Source of the DNA: Taxillus chinensis
Taxonomy: Eukaryota > Streptophyta > Magnoliopsida > Santalales > Loranthaceae
Assembly: GCA_023512835.1 (NCBI GenBank)
Contig: CM042092.1
Coordinates: forward strand, 26,857,543 to 26,921,542
Reading direction: 5' to 3'
DNA length: 64,000 nucleotides
A program made the position numbers and the translations under genes. The notes beneath the pieces are model-generated. The model ran no database searches. It was not told where the DNA came from and saw only the letters and a program-made list of their open reading frames with translations. This document shows positions 21,611-32,437 of the stretch, piece by piece; the first letter of the stretch is position 1, and the number at the start of each line of letters is the position of its first letter.

Positions 21611-22290
21611 GTGGCGGGCCGGTCGGCTGGTTCCGGTCACACTAGGCCACGGGGGGAGAGGCAACCACAAGGAGGATCGGAGGGGCGTCCCAGGTGGACT
21701 GCGGCGGGAGCAAAAGGGAAGGCAAGTGAGGCCGGTGGTGGGGCAAGCCAAGGCGAGTGTTCGCGCTTACCTCGGCACCAGGCTGAAATGGAGGATTTAC
21801 CATCACCCTCCGAGGAAGGTGGAGCTGGACCTTCGGTGGTTCGAGGTACTATTCTAATATCCCGCACCGTTGTTGCCGCATTGTTTGATACCGGAGCTTC
21901 GTGCTCCCCGATTGCTAAGTCCTTGGTGGAGAGCCTTGGACTTGATTGTGTGGAGGCTGATAGACCTCCGAGGGTCGAGTCCCCAATGGGAGGAGTGGAG
22001 TTGATCCACCAAATGTGTCGAGAGTGTGCGCTTACGATAGGAGAGGTTGACCTCTCATTTGATTTGTACGTAATGCCCATGAGGACCTTTAGTTTGATTC
22101 TGGGGATGGATTGGTTGATGGCCTTTCAGGCTAAGATTGACTGCTATAGGCGACGAGTATCGTTTACTACACCCACAGGATCTTCCTGTACCCTAGTGGG
22201 TGAATGGGATAGGGATCTTTGGGAGAGGCTGGACCGACGAGGGAGCTATGGGGCAATATTACCCATAGGCTTGCCACCCTAACCTTTGAG
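21611..22290 (+). pseudogene. C1 protease domain
   Basis: Frame open at 21611-22282 (223 codons) with the retropepsin motif FDTGASCSPI (catalytic Asp codon 21887-21889) and later FSLILGMDWLMAFQAKIDCY. It would release Gag and Pol proteins. The frame then shifts into the reverse transcriptase linker ([20 protein letters not shown]) near 22220-22450. Confidence 0.88.
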
Positions 22291-23135
22291 GAGGAAGGTA
22301 ACTTAGAGAAAAGGGTGTGGCCAGATGTAGTCGAGAATTTCCAGGATGTCTTTCCTGGGGAGTTGTTGGAGTTGCCTCCACATAGAAGTATCGAGTTCAC
22401 GATTGAATCGTTGCCAGGGGTGGGACCCATCTCACAAGTAGCATACCGGATGGGACCTGCTGAGTTGCGGGAGCTTCGAGCAGATAAAGGAACTGGGAGA
22501 TAAAGGTTTTATCCGTCCTAGTACCTCACCTTGGGGTGCACCGGTCTTGTTTGCTAAGAAGGCCGATGGTTCGTTGCGACTTTGCATTGATTATCGAAGG
22601 TGAATCAAGTAACGGTAAAGAACAAGTACCCTTTGCCGCGGATTGATGACTTATTCGACCAGTGAGTGGAGCACGGTGGTTCTCAAAAATCGATCTGCGT
22701 TCGGGATATCACCAATTGAGGGTCGGGAGCGAGGACATCCCTAAGACGGCGTTCAGGTGCGGATACGGACACTATGAATGGTTAGTGATGCCTTTTGGGC
22801 TCACGAACGCACCTGCTTGTGTTCATGCACCTAATGAATCGGGTATTTGCCCCATACCTGGATTCCTTCGTGGTGGTATTCATTGACGACATCCTTGTGT
22901 ACTCCAAAACCCAAGCCGAGCATGAGGAGCACTTGGGCGTGGTGCTGCGCAGGCACTACGAGATCATCACTTGTATGCTAAATTTAGCAAGTGTGACTTC
23001 CGGATGCGAGAGGTGCATTTTCTTGGGCATGTAGTATCTGCCGAAGGAGTTAGAGTGGACCCAACCAAGATTGAGTCCGTAGCATCTTGGAAGAGGCCCA
23101 CAAATGTTTTTGAGATCCGGAGTTTCTTGGGTCTA
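22291..23135 (+). pseudogene. C1 reverse transcriptase, broken
   Basis: Blocks in order: [17 protein letters not shown] (near 22543), [12 protein letters not shown], a frame change at 22662, [26 protein letters not shown], a frame change, [12 protein letters not shown] with catalytic Asp codons 22885-22890, another frame change, then [14 protein letters not shown] and [11 protein letters not shown]. The break at 22656-22672 (DLFDQ then TGA) is shared exactly by C2. Confidence 0.9.
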
Positions 23136-23760
23136 GCAGGGGTATTACCGGCGTTTTGTGGAAGGGTTTTCTCGGTTGGCGGCACCTATGACAGCTCTTA
23201 CACGGAAGGGAGCCAAATTCGAGTGGACGGACAAGTGCCAGCAGGCATTCGAGGAGTTGAAGACTCGCCTAACTACTGCACCGGTGTTGAGTCTACCGCA
23301 GGAGGGAGTGTCATTCGAGGTGTATTGTGATGCGTCTCGCGTTGGACTGGGGTGTGTTCGATGCAAGAGCGCCAAGTCATAGCGTATGGCTCGCGACAGC
23401 GAAGTCCCATGAGCAAAACTACCCAACACACGACCTGGAGTTAGCAGCGATTATTTTTGCCCTGAAGTCTTGGCGACATTACCTGTTGGGAGAGAAATTT
23501 GTGGTATATACCGACCACAAAAGCCTACGATATATCTTCACCCAGTGAGACCTAAATTTGCGACAACGGAGGTGGGTCGAGTACCTGCAAATGTTTGACT
23601 TCACGCTCTCCTACACGCCTGGGAAAGGAAATTTAGTGGCCGACGCGCTAAGTAGAAAAGGGAAAGCCGAGGTTTCCATGAGAGAATGGAAAATGATGGA
23701 GCGGTTGGCGATGCTTCGGTGCAACCTGCTTTCAGCGATGAGGGAGCTATCCTGTGTCCT
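23136..23760 (+). pseudogene. C1 RNase H, broken
   Basis: Reads [15 protein letters not shown] (first catalytic Asp near 23329), [39 protein letters not shown] followed by a TGA at 23547, and [20 protein letters not shown]. Frame changes occur near 23140 and 23360. Confidence 0.88.
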
Positions 23761-24665
23761 CTCACCGTGATACCAGAGTTGTATCGGCGTGTCCGTGAGG
23801 GACAGTTAGGCGACGTGGATCGTGAGGGTGATCCGGGCCCAGATAGAGGCCGGAGAGCCGTCGGAGGACCGGACAGAAGGAGTTGAGCATGAGCTGAAAT
23901 TTCGGGGCGTCCGATAGTACCACCTCCCTTGCGTGAGGATGTGCTGAGGGAATTTCATCATTCCCGTTTGGCTGTACATCCAGGAGGCACTAAGATGTAT
24001 CATGCCGTTCGCGCACAGTTCTGGTGGCCGGGGCTGAAACGGAGCGTAGCAGAATTTGTTTCCAGGTGCCTTACCGTCGGCAAGTGAAGGCGAACACCAA
24101 CGACCCGCTGGTCAATTGCAGCCTTTACCTGTAGGCGAGTGGAAGTGGGAGCATATTACCATGGACTTCGTGACGGGACTTCCTACCACTTCTGGGAGAA
24201 AGGACATGATTTGGGTCATAGTGGACCGCTTAACTAAGTCAGCCCATTTCTTGGCAATTCGAGAGCGCGACTCTATCGGCACGTTAAGCCAGATGTATGT
24301 TGATGAGATTGTCCGCTTGCACGGAGTGCCCTTGTCTATTGTTTCGGACAGGGATGTGCGGTTTACATCCCGGTTTTGGGGAGGTCTGCAGGAAGCATTG
24401 GGAACCCGACTTAATTTGAGTACCGCATTCCATCCTGAGACTGATGGTCAGCCCGAGAGGACCATCCAAACATTGGAAGACTTGTTGAGGGCTTGTGTAC
24501 TCGATTTTGGAGGATCATGGGCTTCCCACCTTCCTCTGGTGGAGTTTGCCTATAATAACAGTTACCAGTCTTCGATTGGGATTTCCCCGTTTGAGGCATT
24601 GTATGGCCGACCGTGTCGGTCTCCATTATGTTGGGCAAAGCTGGAGAGGCAGCTATGTTAGGACC
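23761..24665 (+). pseudogene. C1 integrase, largely open
   Basis: The zinc-binding part (EFHHSRLAVHPGGTKMYHAVR to RQVKANTND) lies at about 23945-24100 with one base missing around 24072. The core is open at 24056-24661: [13 protein letters not shown] (first Asp), [15 protein letters not shown] (second Asp) and [14 protein letters not shown] (Glu). This is the most complete enzyme domain of C1. Confidence 0.9.
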
Positions 24666-25249
24666 TCAATTGGTCCAGGAGGCTACGGCAAAAGTTCACG
24701 ATTGATTCGGCAACGCCTTCTTACGGCTCGGAGCGGACGAAGTCTTATGCGGATCGCCGACGCCGACCGTTGGAGTTTTTGGTGGGAGACCACGTATTCC
24801 TTCGTGTTTCTCCACGGAGAGGGCATAAGAGATTTGGGACTTGGGTCCAAGTTGTCCCCTCGGTACATTGGACCGTTCGAGATTTTGAGCAGAGTTGGAC
24901 CTGTTGCTTATAGGTTGGCATTACCACCTAGTTTGAGCAGAGTTCATAATGTTTTCCATGTATCCCGGTTCCGGAAATATCATCCGGATCCCACACACGT
25001 GCTAGATTGGGGTACCCTGGATCTTGGAGAGGATGTGTCATTTGTCGAGGCCCCCATCCGTATTGTAGATAGGCGTGAGAAGCGCTGCGAGGTAAGACTA
25101 TTCCGTTGGTTCGGGTGTTGTGGCAACACCGAGGGCTGGAGGAAGAGACCTGGGAACGTGAGACCGAGATGCGTGCTCATTATCCTAATCTGTTCGAGGA
25201 CGAACAACTCGAAGGAGGGGAGGAGGGCAAGCATCAAACTTCAACATAA
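24666..25249 (+). pseudogene. C1 integrase C terminus, chromodomain-like
   Basis: Reads [28 protein letters not shown], then [34 protein letters not shown] and, after a frame change near 25090, a region matching C2 [17 protein letters not shown] and EETWERE. Stop TAA at 25247-25249. The HPDP/TWE pattern is that of chromovirus C termini. Positions 25250-25384 after it are non-coding. Confidence 0.8.
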
Positions 25250-25390
25250 TCAGGTACTTGCCCAACTAGTTATGACCATATGGAGTGTATAAATGTGTGA
25301 AATAATTTGTGATTTGTTGTGTATTAATTTGTGCTAGAGGGTGTTAGGGGCCTATGCTTTGGTTGTGATTGTTTTCTTTCATTCCACCTT

Positions 25391-25427
25391 TTCTTTTCGA
25401 GGACGAAAAGTCTTAAGGGGGAGAGGA
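25391..25427 (+). promoter_or_regulatory. C1 hairpin and polypurine tract
   Basis: Inverted repeat CTTTTCGAGGACGAAAAG, then TCTTAAGGGGGAGAGGA directly against the LTR start at 25428. The TTCGAGGACGAA core repeats the coding end of pol at 25191-25206. Confidence 0.85.
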
Positions 25428-25998
25428 TGTAAGGACCCGTACCTTGAGTTAGTCACGATTAGTCACGGTTTTGCCTTCGAGTAGAGTTTTTCTAGATTTT
25501 GACCTAGTGAATGGGCTCAAATGAATTCACGTGCAAAAGGAAAGATGCTTAGAATGATGTCCTCTATCTACCACAGAAGTTTCAGGCCAAACGGACGTGT
25601 ATGTGAGGTGCACGTGATATGGGTCCAATTCACGTGCAAGTGTGGTTGTCTTCTAAATGATGCAAGGAGGCTAGGGGTGAAGTTTGAGAGCATTTGGAGT
25701 CCATTTGGAGTTGCACGTGAATTGGGAATTCACGTGCAAATTGGCGTGCAGCCATATTTTTGCATGGTTCCCTTGGTTTTGACATTCTAATGATCTTTCT
25801 CCAAAGGACCATGTTGAAATTCGAGTATTTTGGCCTATATGGGTGCGGAAAGGTGCTAACTTGTGTGATCAAAACTACGTCGTTTTGATCCTGGGTTTAC
25901 TTAATCAAAACTACGTCGTTTTGATGTGGGTAGTGTCTATATAAGGAGGGCTTGAGTTTGAGTTTAGGGTTCTTGTGTTCTTCCTTGCTGCAGCTGCT

Positions 25999-26036
<38 letters not shown>

Positions 26037-27891
26037 CTCCGGGCTGTTGCCGTGGTGGTTCGCGTCGTTGGGAGCTGTCTAGCGTGGAGGTTAGGACAAA
26101 AGCCTGAGGTAGGGATTCATGTCCTTCCAAACTCTCCTCTGTTTTAGGATATTCACCTATATATATTTATGTAAATCCATATAGGTGTGATCTCCTATAT
26201 GGATGTTGGCCTTCAGTGGCATGTTCTGTTGATTTGATGTTGAATTTGGCCTGAGGATTTTCTGGGTTTGTTTATGCACACTATGTGTTTGATGAAATGT
26301 CTAAGAGGTCTGCACACCATGTGTTTGATAAAATGTCTGTGAGGCCTGCATGCCATGTATTCAATATAATGCCTGTTGGGTCTCTAACGTCCCATGGATC
26401 AATCCCACATCGGTTAGGGCGAACATTGAGGTCGTCCTAATGAGGAGGCTCATGTGCACCTTATCACAACGCGTTTTAATGGGTCGCGGCCCGTTAGAAA
26501 CAAATCCGTGCGGGCTGCGGCCCATGGGTGGGTGCGTGAGTGCCAAAGCGGACAATATTGTGATAGTGAGTGCCCTGGCCGAGGTCCAACAAGTGGTATC
26601 AGAGCCGGGTCCTCTAGACCGATGGTGGGATTGGGGGGGGAGACTGTTGGGTCTCTAACGTCCCATGGATCAATCCCACATCGGTTAGGGCGAACATTGA
26701 GGTCGTCCTAATGAGGAGGCTCATGTGCACCTTATCACAACGCGTTTTAATGGGTCGCGGCCCGTTAGAAACAAATCCGTGCGGGCTGCGGCCCATGGGT
26801 GGGTGCGTGAGTGCCAAAGCGGACAATATTGTGATAGTGAGTGCCCTGGCCGAGGTCCAACAATGCCTGTGAGACCTTGTATATGAGTGCTTGATGATAT
26901 ACCTGTGTGACTGGTGTGTACCGTGTTTGATTTGTATTTGATTTTTAGCCTATGAGGCTGATGTGTGTGACTTGTATCTGACCATGTTGGTCCTTCTGAG
27001 ATAAAGTGTAAATGCTGGTCTTGAGTTTACATGTTGAGATGTAATGCTTATCTTTTCTGTTGATCTGTTTGAGATCGAGTCGAGATATGGGCCAGGCACA
27101 AATTGGACCCCTTTGAGATTTGGCCAGGACGTGGTCCTGAGTCTCGGTGTAGCACTCACGACGGTGGGCTAAGTCTACACCCATTCCTGAGGGTAGATAT
27201 GGCGCCCGAGGAGGTGGTTGACCATATCTGACTCGGGTGGAAAATGTTGCATTGGTGTCCATGCAACATTCGCCTGAATGTGGTATGTCATGTCGCCGTG
27301 GTGGCGGGGTGTCCTCTGCCCTTCGGTGTGGGTTCGGGTAAAGAGTGTTTCCTGGGTGATGTTTGCTGCGTTAGCCTTAGGCACGACACGAGCACAAGCA
27401 TACACATATCATGCATGTTATACGACGGGACGGGTCCGGGGAGACGGGATCCCTACGAGGCCGTGGTTTGCTCACCCCTCCTATAAACCGTTCTTTTGCA
27501 GGGTTTAGCAGGCGGTAGGTGAAGGCCGAGGAGCTAGGCCCCCGAGGCTGAAAGTTTTATATTATTTCCTTTGTTGTACTCTGGTTTTATGTGTTTGGAT
27601 TTTGGTTTGGTTTTATTGATGGCTTCATAGGGGTTTTTCCCCGACTGGGTTGTAATGAACATTTAGTCTTTGAAATGAAATAAAATGAGATGTTGTTATT
27701 CAATTTGTGTTTGTGTGCATGGTTTGGGAGCAGGAGCATGCCCCTTGGCATGTTAGCCTGATTGTGCAGGTTTGGGACAACACCCGTGCTAGAAGTCCTT
27801 TTAAGGTGCTTGCACCAACCCCTTGTCCCTTCGGGTGCGGGCATGGGCAGTCACTACTCATTTCCAAGTGGAAGGAAATTGGGGCGTGACA
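25428..27891 (+). repeat. C1 3' LTR, carrying a TRIM
   Basis: 2464 bp, of which 489 bp plus a 5-bp duplication are the TRIM at 26374-26862; without these, 1970 bp against 1976 bp in the 5' LTR. Same ends, G-boxes, inverted repeats, TATA (25938-25944), GA run (about 26002-26031). Differences from the 5' LTR concentrate at CAG/CTG-type sites. Confidence 0.95.
26374..26862 (+). mobile_element. TRIM: 489-bp miniature LTR retrotransposon
   Basis: Two 218-bp LTRs (26374-26591 and 26645-26862), both TGTTGGGTCTC...CCAACA, that look identical by eye. The 53-bp interior holds only a primer site TGGTATCAGAGCC (26594-26606) and a G-rich polypurine tract (26629-26644). Exact 5-bp duplication ATGCC (26369-26373, 26863-26867). 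It has no coding capacity and must use proteins of other elements. Identical LTRs imply a recent insertion. Confidence 0.96.
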
Positions 27892-27896
27892 CTTCC
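27892..27896. other. Target-site duplication of C1, right copy
   Basis: CTTCC directly after the C1 3' LTR, matching 17995-17999. Confidence 0.95.
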
Positions 27897-28949
27897 CATG
27901 CTCTAGGAGATGCATGAGCAGCTACGTCTGGGGCCTCCCATGCTCTGGTTCTAGGTTGTGAAGTAGCTTGTTGGTCTCCAGAGATGAGGGCCATTAATTC
28001 TTCAAATTGGGCACTAGTGATGTGCCGATTAGTGACTGCCCAATTGATGACCTCCACTTCGCTCACCACCTGCCCACTAATGCCTTGAAAGAAATTGAAA
28101 ATATCTTCTTTGTGTACATTGAACTGCATGTACATGGTAGTGAGTCTGTATAGAGTCTGCTTCCTTTGATCCAAATGAGGAGAGGTTTCCCTTGCAAAGT
28201 CAGTGGATCTGGTACTGATCCCCAAACCCCCTTCAGCATGCAATACTCTTAACACCCAGTGAGAAGGAAAAGTGATGCTATCCATGGAGGAAAAATGCAA
28301 AGCAGGCATGCTTTGAAATATCAAACACAAAAATCTGCCATTTATCTGCTTTGATGTGTTTTTCTTCCACTATTTAAAAATGGTAGTGGCCCAATCCACA
28401 TTTAGCATATGATCAACGCTATACATCAACTCCATGTGTGGCTTAGGCACACTATCTATCCCACTGGTCTGAATCAATAAGCATTTCCCTATCAGGTAGG
28501 CTAGGCATCTAAATCTTCCAACAAAACCATTCTTGGTATACTGCCTTCGACTTTGAAATTTTCTAGCATAGTTGCATGCAGTACCAAATTCTCCTAGACT
28601 TAGGCGAGGAAGGCTATCACCTGGGTGCGGGGAGGTTAAAGCAATGTCTAATAATTTCAGGGGTAATTCGACATAAACCCCTTGCACGACCCCTATCGGT
28701 TCATCCTCACTCACAGAGACGATGCATAAAATTCTTGTAGGCAGAATAGGAAATAGCTGGGCAAGGCGATACTATCCTTTGTAATCCCATATTTTGAATT
28801 TTAAGAGCCACCTCTCTAGCCCAGCCCGGCTACGAAGCCTCCAAAGCCTGCATATCAAGAGCATGCCCCAAGAGTATCTCCTCCTCAGGTTGGCTATCAG
28901 CACTAGGTGAGTGCACCTCCTCCTGGCCAGTCCTCCTTGTGCGCACCAT
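27897..28949 (-). pseudogene. Athila env-position ORF, N-terminal part (split by C1)
   Basis: The minus-strand ATG at 28949 (MVRTRRTGQEEVHS) is followed by frames 28714-28370 and 28330-27897 after an early stop near 28830 and a break near 28370. Blocks VYVELPLKLLDIAL, GRFRCLAYLIGKCLL and PHMELMYSVDHM recall the plant transposon-protein-like domain also seen, more distantly, in the copia extra ORF (YRCMATILSRYLLAR, YDLLLAMYSI). It is cut by C1 and continues at 17999. Function unknown; env-like by position only. Confidence 0.78.
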
Positions 28950-29600
28950 CTTTGAAATGAGAATAAAGAGCAAAGAGCAGAAAACTGAAGAGCAAGAGAG
29001 CAAAAGAGCAGAGTTTCTTTAATACTCAGATCTGGAGTGATTTTGGTGTGGAAGCCTTTGAAGATGGCCTCTCTTTATATAGCGTGCAGAAGGAAAGATG
29101 CTCCAATTGACGTGATACACATGCCCCTAAATTTTCAGAGTGTTCTGACCAAAATATCCCTTGCACGTGAATTGGTTGAATTGGCGTGCAGGTCAGAATC
29201 GTCCCAAACTTTGGTGGTGGGTCCTCCTTGAGCTGGCAAGCAATAGTCCCTTTTGCACGTGAATTGTTTGAAGCTTCTAGGAGGGCTAAAATCGGTATTT
29301 TGCATTTTTGAGCCATCATATGACAGCTAGCAAATCGCGTGCAAGAGTAAACGTGATTTACATGGTCTTCATCTACCATTCTAGAAAGTTACAGCTCAAA
29401 AGGAGGTGCACGTGAATTGGGCAATTCACGTGCAAATTCACGTTCAGGCCCAAACTGGCCCAAATTTCTCCACTTTGTTGCTTGTGCATTATGGACCATC
29501 TTTAAGTCTTGCACGTGAATTGGTTGAGCCCATTTTCAAGCACTTTTGGGCTTCACTTGCTCCTTGCTCCTTGACTTTGACTTTAAAAACAATTCCACAA
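28950..29600 (-). promoter_or_regulatory. Candidate internal promoter upstream of Athila env-position ORF
   Basis: On the minus strand TATATAAA (29074-29081, inside GCTATATAAAGAGAGG) lies about 125 bp before the ORF start at 28949. Beyond it are five CACGTG boxes (29164, 29256, 29409, 29427, 29512), one pair inverted (29409/29427), resembling the G-box array in LTR U3 regions. The TATA-to-ATG part is rich in GCTCTTT repeats, like a leader. No frame of the element needs this stretch for coding. Promoter function is inferred. Confidence 0.55.
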
Positions 29601-29804
29601 GTTCAGGACCCAATAATTTGCTCATCCTGCAAATGTTTAGTTAAGAAAGAAGCAAAGTCTCCTGCACAATGGTTAGCTTGCAAACAAATTTATTGAATAA
29701 AATAAATAAAAGAAAATAACATAAAATAAAACATAGCAATAAACATTGGGTTGCCTCCCAACCAGCGCTTTATTTAAAGTCTGTAGCTAGACTTTCAGTT
29801 ATGA
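29601..29804 (-). other. Athila post-pol spacer
   Basis: Non-coding. On the minus strand it contains GGTTGGGAGGCAACCC (about 29748-29763), a sequence commonly found just after pol in Athila/Tat elements. Confidence 0.65.
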
Positions 29805-31184
29805 TCATGCAATGGTGAAAAAGAGGGAATCAACTATCTCCCTCTGAGTTGAATCAAAGTATGGTTTCAGTCTGTTGCCATTCACCCAAAATTTCTTGCC
29901 ATCTACAGCTTGGAGCTCAAAGCTCCCATATGGCTTCTTATCAACTATCACAAAAGGTCTCATCCACTTGGACCTTAATTTTCCAGGAAATAACCTCAAC
30001 CTTGTGTTAAATAGAAGAACTTTCTGCCATAAGGTTAAAGGTTCATTGTTGAGTTGCCTATCATGCCATTTCTTAGTTCTTTCTTTGTAAAATTTAGCAC
30101 TATCATAGGCATCCAGCCTAAACTCATCTAACTCAATTAATTGAGTCATCCTAAGCTCCTTGATCTCTTGTGGGTTAAAATTTAACTTCTTCAAGGCCCA
30201 ATGAGCCTTGTGTTCTAGTTCCACAGGCAAGTGACATGCCTTACCATATAAAATACGGTAAGGTGACATCCCAATGGGAGTTTTGTAAGCTGTCCTATAT
30301 GCCCATAAGGCTTCATCAAGCCTTTGAGACCAATCTTTCCTATTGGCTCCAACAGTTTTCTCTAAAATGGCCTTAATCTCTCTGTTGGACACTTCTGCTT
30401 GTCCATTAGCTTGTGGGTGGTAAGCTAAAGACTTCCTATGAGTGTCACCATACTTATTCAATAACTTGTCAAACAATTTGTTGCAGAAATGACTACCCTC
30501 ATCACTAATTATAGCCCTTGGTGTCCCAAAAAAGCTAAAGATGTTCCTAGTAAGGAAGTGAGTCACAACCCTAGCATCATTCACTCTAGTAGGAATAGTT
30601 TCTACCCACTTAGACACATAATCCACAGCAAGCAAAATGTATGAATACCCATAAGAATTGGGGAATGGCCCCATGAAGTCAATGCCCCAAATGTCAAAAA
30701 TTTCAACTGGAAGGATTCCAGTTAAGGGCATCTCATTTTTCCTAGACAGACCACCTACCCTTTGACATCTATCACACTTTTTGATGTAGACATAGGTGTC
30801 TTTCACCATGTGAGGCCAATAGAAGCCACACTGCATGATTTTAGCCACAGTTCTTTGCACCCCAAAGTGGCCCCCATAATGTGATGCATGACAATGATGT
30901 ATTATGTCATCTACCTCCTCCTCAAGGACACACTTTCTAATGTTTTGGTCTGGACACCTCCTATAGAGAATTGGGTCTTCCCAAATGAATTTCTTAGCAT
31001 CCACTAACAATTTCTTTCTCTGGTGGTAGTCTAACTGCTTGGGTATGAACCCAGTGGCTAAATAATTTGCTATGTCGACAAACCAAGGAAGATGATGCAC
31101 CTCAAACAACTTCTCATCAGGAAAGTCATCTATAATGGGTAGAGACTTAGGTGCATTCTCCACACAGGAGAGGTGATCAGCCAC
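29805..31184 (-). pseudogene. Athila integrase, 459-codon open frame
   Basis: Longest intact enzyme domain in the window. The minus-strand frame 31184-29805 begins with the RNase H end (MADHLSCVE). The zinc-binding HHCC region is [13 protein letters not shown] to [11 protein letters not shown], and the core has [11 protein letters not shown] (Asp), [12 protein letters not shown] (Asp) and [13 protein letters not shown] (Glu), so the catalytic triad is kept. It ends in a [17 protein letters not shown] C-terminal domain. No chromodomain. It would insert element cDNA, but it is not in frame with the upstream domains because of a stop near 31230. Confidence 0.93.
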
Positions 31185-31514
31185 GGAATTTAGGGCTCCC
31201 TTTGTGTCTCTAATTTCAAGGTCAAATTCCTATAAGAGGAGAACCCACCTAATCAAGCGTGGCTTAGCTTCTTTTTTAGCAAACAAATATTTCAATGCAG
31301 CATGATCGGTATAAACAATGACTTTAGACCCCAAAAGGTAGGGTCTAAACTTGTTGCGACCATAAACCACGGCTAAGAACTCTTTCTTAGTGGTGGTATA
31401 GTTCGTTGAGCATCATCTAAGGTCTTACTAGCATAGTAAATGACCCTAAACACCTTTTCTCGCCTTTGCCCTAAGACTACCCCCACAAGATAATCACTCG
31501 CATCACACATTAGC
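31185..31514 (-). pseudogene. Athila RNase H, broken
   Basis: Minus strand, short frames read MCDASDY (first Asp near 31509), VIYYASKTL, then after a frame change near 31405 [43 protein letters not shown] near 31229 separates it from integrase. Confidence 0.85.
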
Positions 31515-32437
31515 TCAAAAGGCCGAGCCCAGTCCAGGTGTGACTATAACAGGTGCGGTGACTAACTTACCCTTGAGGATGTTGAAAGCTTCTAAGCAAT
31601 CTGCATTAAACTCAAAGCTTGTGTCTTTTTCTAACAACCTACTCATGGGTTTTGCAATTTTTGAGAAGTCCTTAATGAATCTCCTATAAAAGCCAGCATG
31701 GCCAAGGAAACTTCTCACTCCTTTTTCATTGGTTGGAGGTGGTAGTGTCTCAATAGTAGAGATTTTTGCCTTGTCTACCTCCAAACCATGTGCAGACACC
31801 TTGTGCCCTAGAACTATCCCCTCAGTTACCATGAAATGACATTTCTCCCAATTTAGGACTAGTTTCTTCTCCTCACATCTCTCTAAGACCACATCTAGAT
31901 TTTTCAAGCACTGTTGGTAGGAGGAACCAAACACCGAGAAGTCATCCATGAAGACCTCCATGATCTCCTCAACTAAACCCTGAAAAATGGCCATCATACA
32001 CCCTTTGAAAGGTGGTAGGAGCATTACAAAGCCCAAATGGCATTCTCCTAAATGCAAAAGTGCCAAAAGGGCACGTGAAGGTGGTCTTTTCTTGGTCCTC
32101 GGGTTTAACCATGATCTGATTATACCCGGAATAGCCATCTAAAAAGCAAGAGTGACTATAGCCACTAACCTATCCAACATTTGGTCATTGAAAGGAAGAG
32201 GAAAATGATCCTTCCTAGTAGCCTTGTTCAGCTTTCTATAGTCAACACACACTCTCCACCCCGTCACGGTGCGAGATGGGATCAATTCATTTTTCTCATT
32301 TTTAATCACGGTCATGCCCCCTTTCTTGGGCACAACATGCAATAGACTCACCCACTCACTATCGGAGATAGCATAAATTATACCCGCATTTTTCCATTTT
32401 AAAATTTCTTTTCTAACAACTTCTTTCATGGCAGGGT
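31515..32437 (-). pseudogene. Athila reverse transcriptase, broken
   Basis: Frame 32429-32139 reads VVRKEILKWKNAGIIYAISDSEWVS, VVPKKGGMTV and GWRVCVDYRKLNKATRKDHFPLPF. Frame 32138-31515 reads the catalytic VFMDDFSVFG (near 31937-31966), LVLNWEKCHFMV, GHKVSAHGLEVD and SFLGHAGFYRRFIKDFSKI. Two frame changes between 32160 and 32010 remove the frame through the middle blocks. FMDDFSVFG is the Athila/Tat form of the catalytic motif. Confidence 0.92.

Larger units (their letters stand above)
18000..27891 (+). mobile_element. Chromovirus C1: full-length Ty3/gypsy element
   Basis: Complete plus-strand element with two LTRs, a primer site, gag-pol, a polypurine tract and an exact 5-bp duplication (CTTCC). 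Without the 489-bp TRIM in its 3' LTR it is about 9.4 kb, matching C2 at 47750-57111. It is inserted in the env-position ORF of the Athila element. Domain order and the pol C terminus place it among Tekay/Del chromoviruses. Reading frames are broken by many single-base indels, some possibly assembly errors (see findings). Confidence 0.95.

Noticed and set aside
21637..22080. 147-codon minus-strand open frame in C1
   Set aside because: Antisense of the C1 protease, which reads DTGASCS on the plus strand.
26361..26826. Two minus-strand frames with the same 61-residue protein
   Set aside because: They are the same chance frame in the two identical TRIM LTRs, not a gene pair.
17279..28949. Athila env-position ORF as a true envelope gene
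   Set aside because: No signal peptide, membrane-spanning stretch or glycoprotein-like feature is visible. I keep it as env-like by position only.
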